This document shows positions 6,965 through 7,713 of a stretch of DNA of 7,713 nucleotides, in pieces. The notes under the pieces were generated by a model. It ran no database searches and was not told the DNA's origin. It was given only the letters and a program-made list of their open reading frames with translations. The stretch is from Bacillota bacterium. Lineage in GTDB: Bacteria; Bacillota; Desulfotomaculia; Desulfotomaculales; Desulfallaceae. A program made the position numbers and the translations under genes. Position 1 is the first letter of the stretch. The number at the start of each line of letters is the position of its first letter. The stretch spans positions 1 through 7,713 of the forward strand of contig WQUS01000043.1 in the NCBI GenBank assembly GCA_009781965.1. Direction: 5' to 3'.

Positions 6965-7489
6965 GTGGCTAAAAAAATCATTAAAACCATCAAAATTGAC
7001 GCCGACAAATGTAATGGCTGCCGGGCCTGCGAAGTAATTTGCGCCGCTTTTCACGCCAGCCCCAAATACAGCGGGGTAAATCCGGCCCGCTCCCGGATCA
7101 AACTGATTCGCGATCCAATCAAGGACATGTTTATTCCGGTATATGCCGGCGAGCTGGCTACGGCCGAATGTATGGGGCGCGATAAATATATCATTGACGG
7201 CAAGGAATACGGCGAATGTGCCTTTTGCAGAGCTTCCTGCCCATCCCGGGCCACTTTTAAAGAACCTGATTCCGGGCTCCCGCTCAAATGCGATATGTGC
7301 GAAGGGGAAGAAACGCCGCTGTGCGTCAAGTGGTGCCTGGAGGAAGCGTTGATTTACGAAACCAGGGAAGAGGAAGCCGACGAAGAACCCAAACCGGACG
7401 AGATCGAGCAGAGCCTGCAATCCCTGGTGGACAAACATGGCTTGGAAAAACTGGTGGATACCCTGGCCAGAATGGCGGAGAAGGAGTAG
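6965..7489 (+). CDS. bamC: BamC-like ferredoxin subunit with three [4Fe-4S] clusters
   Basis: A 174-residue electron-transfer subunit expected to pair with BamB in the cytoplasm. It has exactly twelve cysteines, enough for three [4Fe-4S] clusters: C16, C19, C22, C26 (CxxCxxCxxxC), then C69, C85, C88, C92, then C109, C112, C120, C124. The spacing resembles the HycB/AOR-associated ferredoxin fold. The cysteine-free tail (about 130-174) has an acidic stretch (REEEADEEPKPDE) and then a helix. The start is GTG at 6965, with GGAGGT (6953-6958) inside the end of bamB, 6 nt away, so translation is tightly coupled. The size matches BamC, about 180 aa from memory. Without its neighbour it could only be called an AOR-linked ferredoxin. 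Confidence 0.8.
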   Translation: MAKKIIKTIKIDADKCNGCRACEVICAAFHASPKYSGVNPARSRIKLIRDPIKDMFIPVYAGELATAECMGRDKYIIDGKEYGECAFCRASCPSRATFKEPDSGLPLKCDMCEGEETPLCVKWCLEEALIYETREEEADEEPKPDEIEQSLQSLVDKHGLEKLVDTLARMAEKE

Positions 7490-7520
7490 TTCGAGGTTCG
7501 AGGTTCGAAGTTCGAACCTC
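7490..7520 (+). repeat. TTCGARN heptamer tandem repeat with perfect palindrome
   Basis: Four successive heptamers occur: TTCGAGG (7490-7496), TTCGAGG (7497-7503), TTCGAAG (7504-7510) and TTCGAAC (7511-7517). The arms GAGGTTCGAA (7500-7509) and TTCGAACCTC (7511-7520) are perfect complements around one G. It starts directly after the bamC stop and ends 33 nt before the next start. Similar GGTTCGAA-type intergenic repeats are familiar from several Clostridia genomes (from memory). It may form an intra-operon hairpin affecting mRNA processing or expression ratio. Confidence 0.8.
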
Positions 7521-7553
7521 AAGATCAGATTTAAGAATGAAAGAAGGATTGTT

Positions 7554-7713
7554 GTGGATATAGAAGCCCCCATTAAAGAAGTCATCGAAGAGATCAAAGA
7601 GAGCGGTGGGGATGCAGTCAAATTCTGCTATCAATGCGGAAAATGCGATACTGTCTGTCCCTGGAACAGAGTAAGAACCTTCAGCATGCGCAAACTGATC
7701 CGCGAAGCCACCT
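7554..7713 (+). CDS. HdrC/HdrD-like Fe-S protein, probable BamD, N-terminal fragment
   Basis: Only the first 53 codons are in the window; the gene runs off the right edge. The start is GTG at 7554, preceded by GAAGGA (7543-7548) with 5-nt spacing; the ATG at 7537 is in another frame and stops after eight codons. After a short charged helix (about 5-17) comes CYQCGKCDTVCP, a CxxCxxCxxxCP [4Fe-4S] motif with C25, C28, C31 and C35, followed by MRKLIREA as in heterodisulfide reductase HdrC-type proteins. In bam operons bamD, an HdrD-like Fe-S protein, follows bamC and links BamBC to the electron-bifurcating subunits, so BamD is the likely identity. Whether the protein continues with CCG domains cannot be seen. 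Confidence 0.65.
   Translation, partial: MDIEAPIKEVIEEIKESGGDAVKFCYQCGKCDTVCPWNRVRTFSMRKLIREAT

Noticed and set aside
7497..7520. GGTTCGAA sequences resembling a tRNA T-loop
   Set aside because: There is no acceptor stem, anticodon arm or D arm around it, and the sequence is explained by heptamer tandem repeats.
7537..7563. ATG start at 7537 for the last gene
   Set aside because: This frame reaches a stop at 7561-7563, whereas the GTG at 7554 has a well-placed Shine-Dalgarno and opens the frame with the iron-sulfur motif.
6926..7621. Minus-strand open frame of 231 codons opposite bamC and the repeat
   Set aside because: It overlaps well-supported plus-strand genes with cysteine motifs and good ribosome sites. 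Its translation is low-complexity near the repeat and shows no family motif.

Overview
The window looks like chromosomal DNA from an anaerobic, aromatic-degrading Gram-positive bacterium of the Clostridia, such as the Desulfotomaculum/Pelotomaculum/Sporotomaculum group. Support comes from strong AGGAGG-type Shine-Dalgarno sites, mixed ATG and GTG starts, moderate GC with AT-rich intergenic regions, and the gene content. The genus is inferred and uncertain. All six complete genes and the partial one at the right edge lie on the plus strand.

Left module (1-4504). A long hairpin repeat (1-84) is followed by a perfect 21-bp inverted repeat (129-173) that contains a promoter. Next come a PadR-family regulator (198-749) and a three-gene molybdenum hydroxylase: FAD subunit (810-1700), [2Fe-2S] subunit (1704-2189) and molybdopterin subunit (2189-4504). 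The hydroxylase genes abut or overlap and are probably one operon with padR. The small and large subunits have lengths close to those I remember for 4-hydroxybenzoyl-CoA reductase. The FAD subunit, however, lacks the extra [4Fe-4S]-binding insertion typical of that enzyme, so the substrate is left open.

Middle (4505-4970). This 466-base gap holds a terminator-like hairpin, a second copy of the left-edge repeat in opposite orientation (4612-4692), a partial third copy (4736-4779), several smaller inverted repeats, and a candidate promoter for the next operon. Two inverted copies of the repeat therefore bracket the padR-hydroxylase module.

Right module (4971-7713). This is the start of a bam operon for the ATP-independent class II benzoyl-CoA reductase: BamB-like tungsten oxidoreductase subunit, BamC-like three-cluster ferredoxin, and the N-terminus of an HdrC/HdrD-like Fe-S protein (probably BamD) cut by the window end. 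A TTCGARN tandem repeat containing a perfect palindrome lies between bamC and the last gene.

Working model (inference): the PadR-controlled hydroxylase converts a peripheral aromatic compound, perhaps a hydroxybenzoyl-CoA, toward benzoyl-CoA, and the Bam complex then dearomatises benzoyl-CoA to cyclohexa-1,5-diene-1-carboxyl-CoA using low-potential electrons delivered through Hdr-type subunits.
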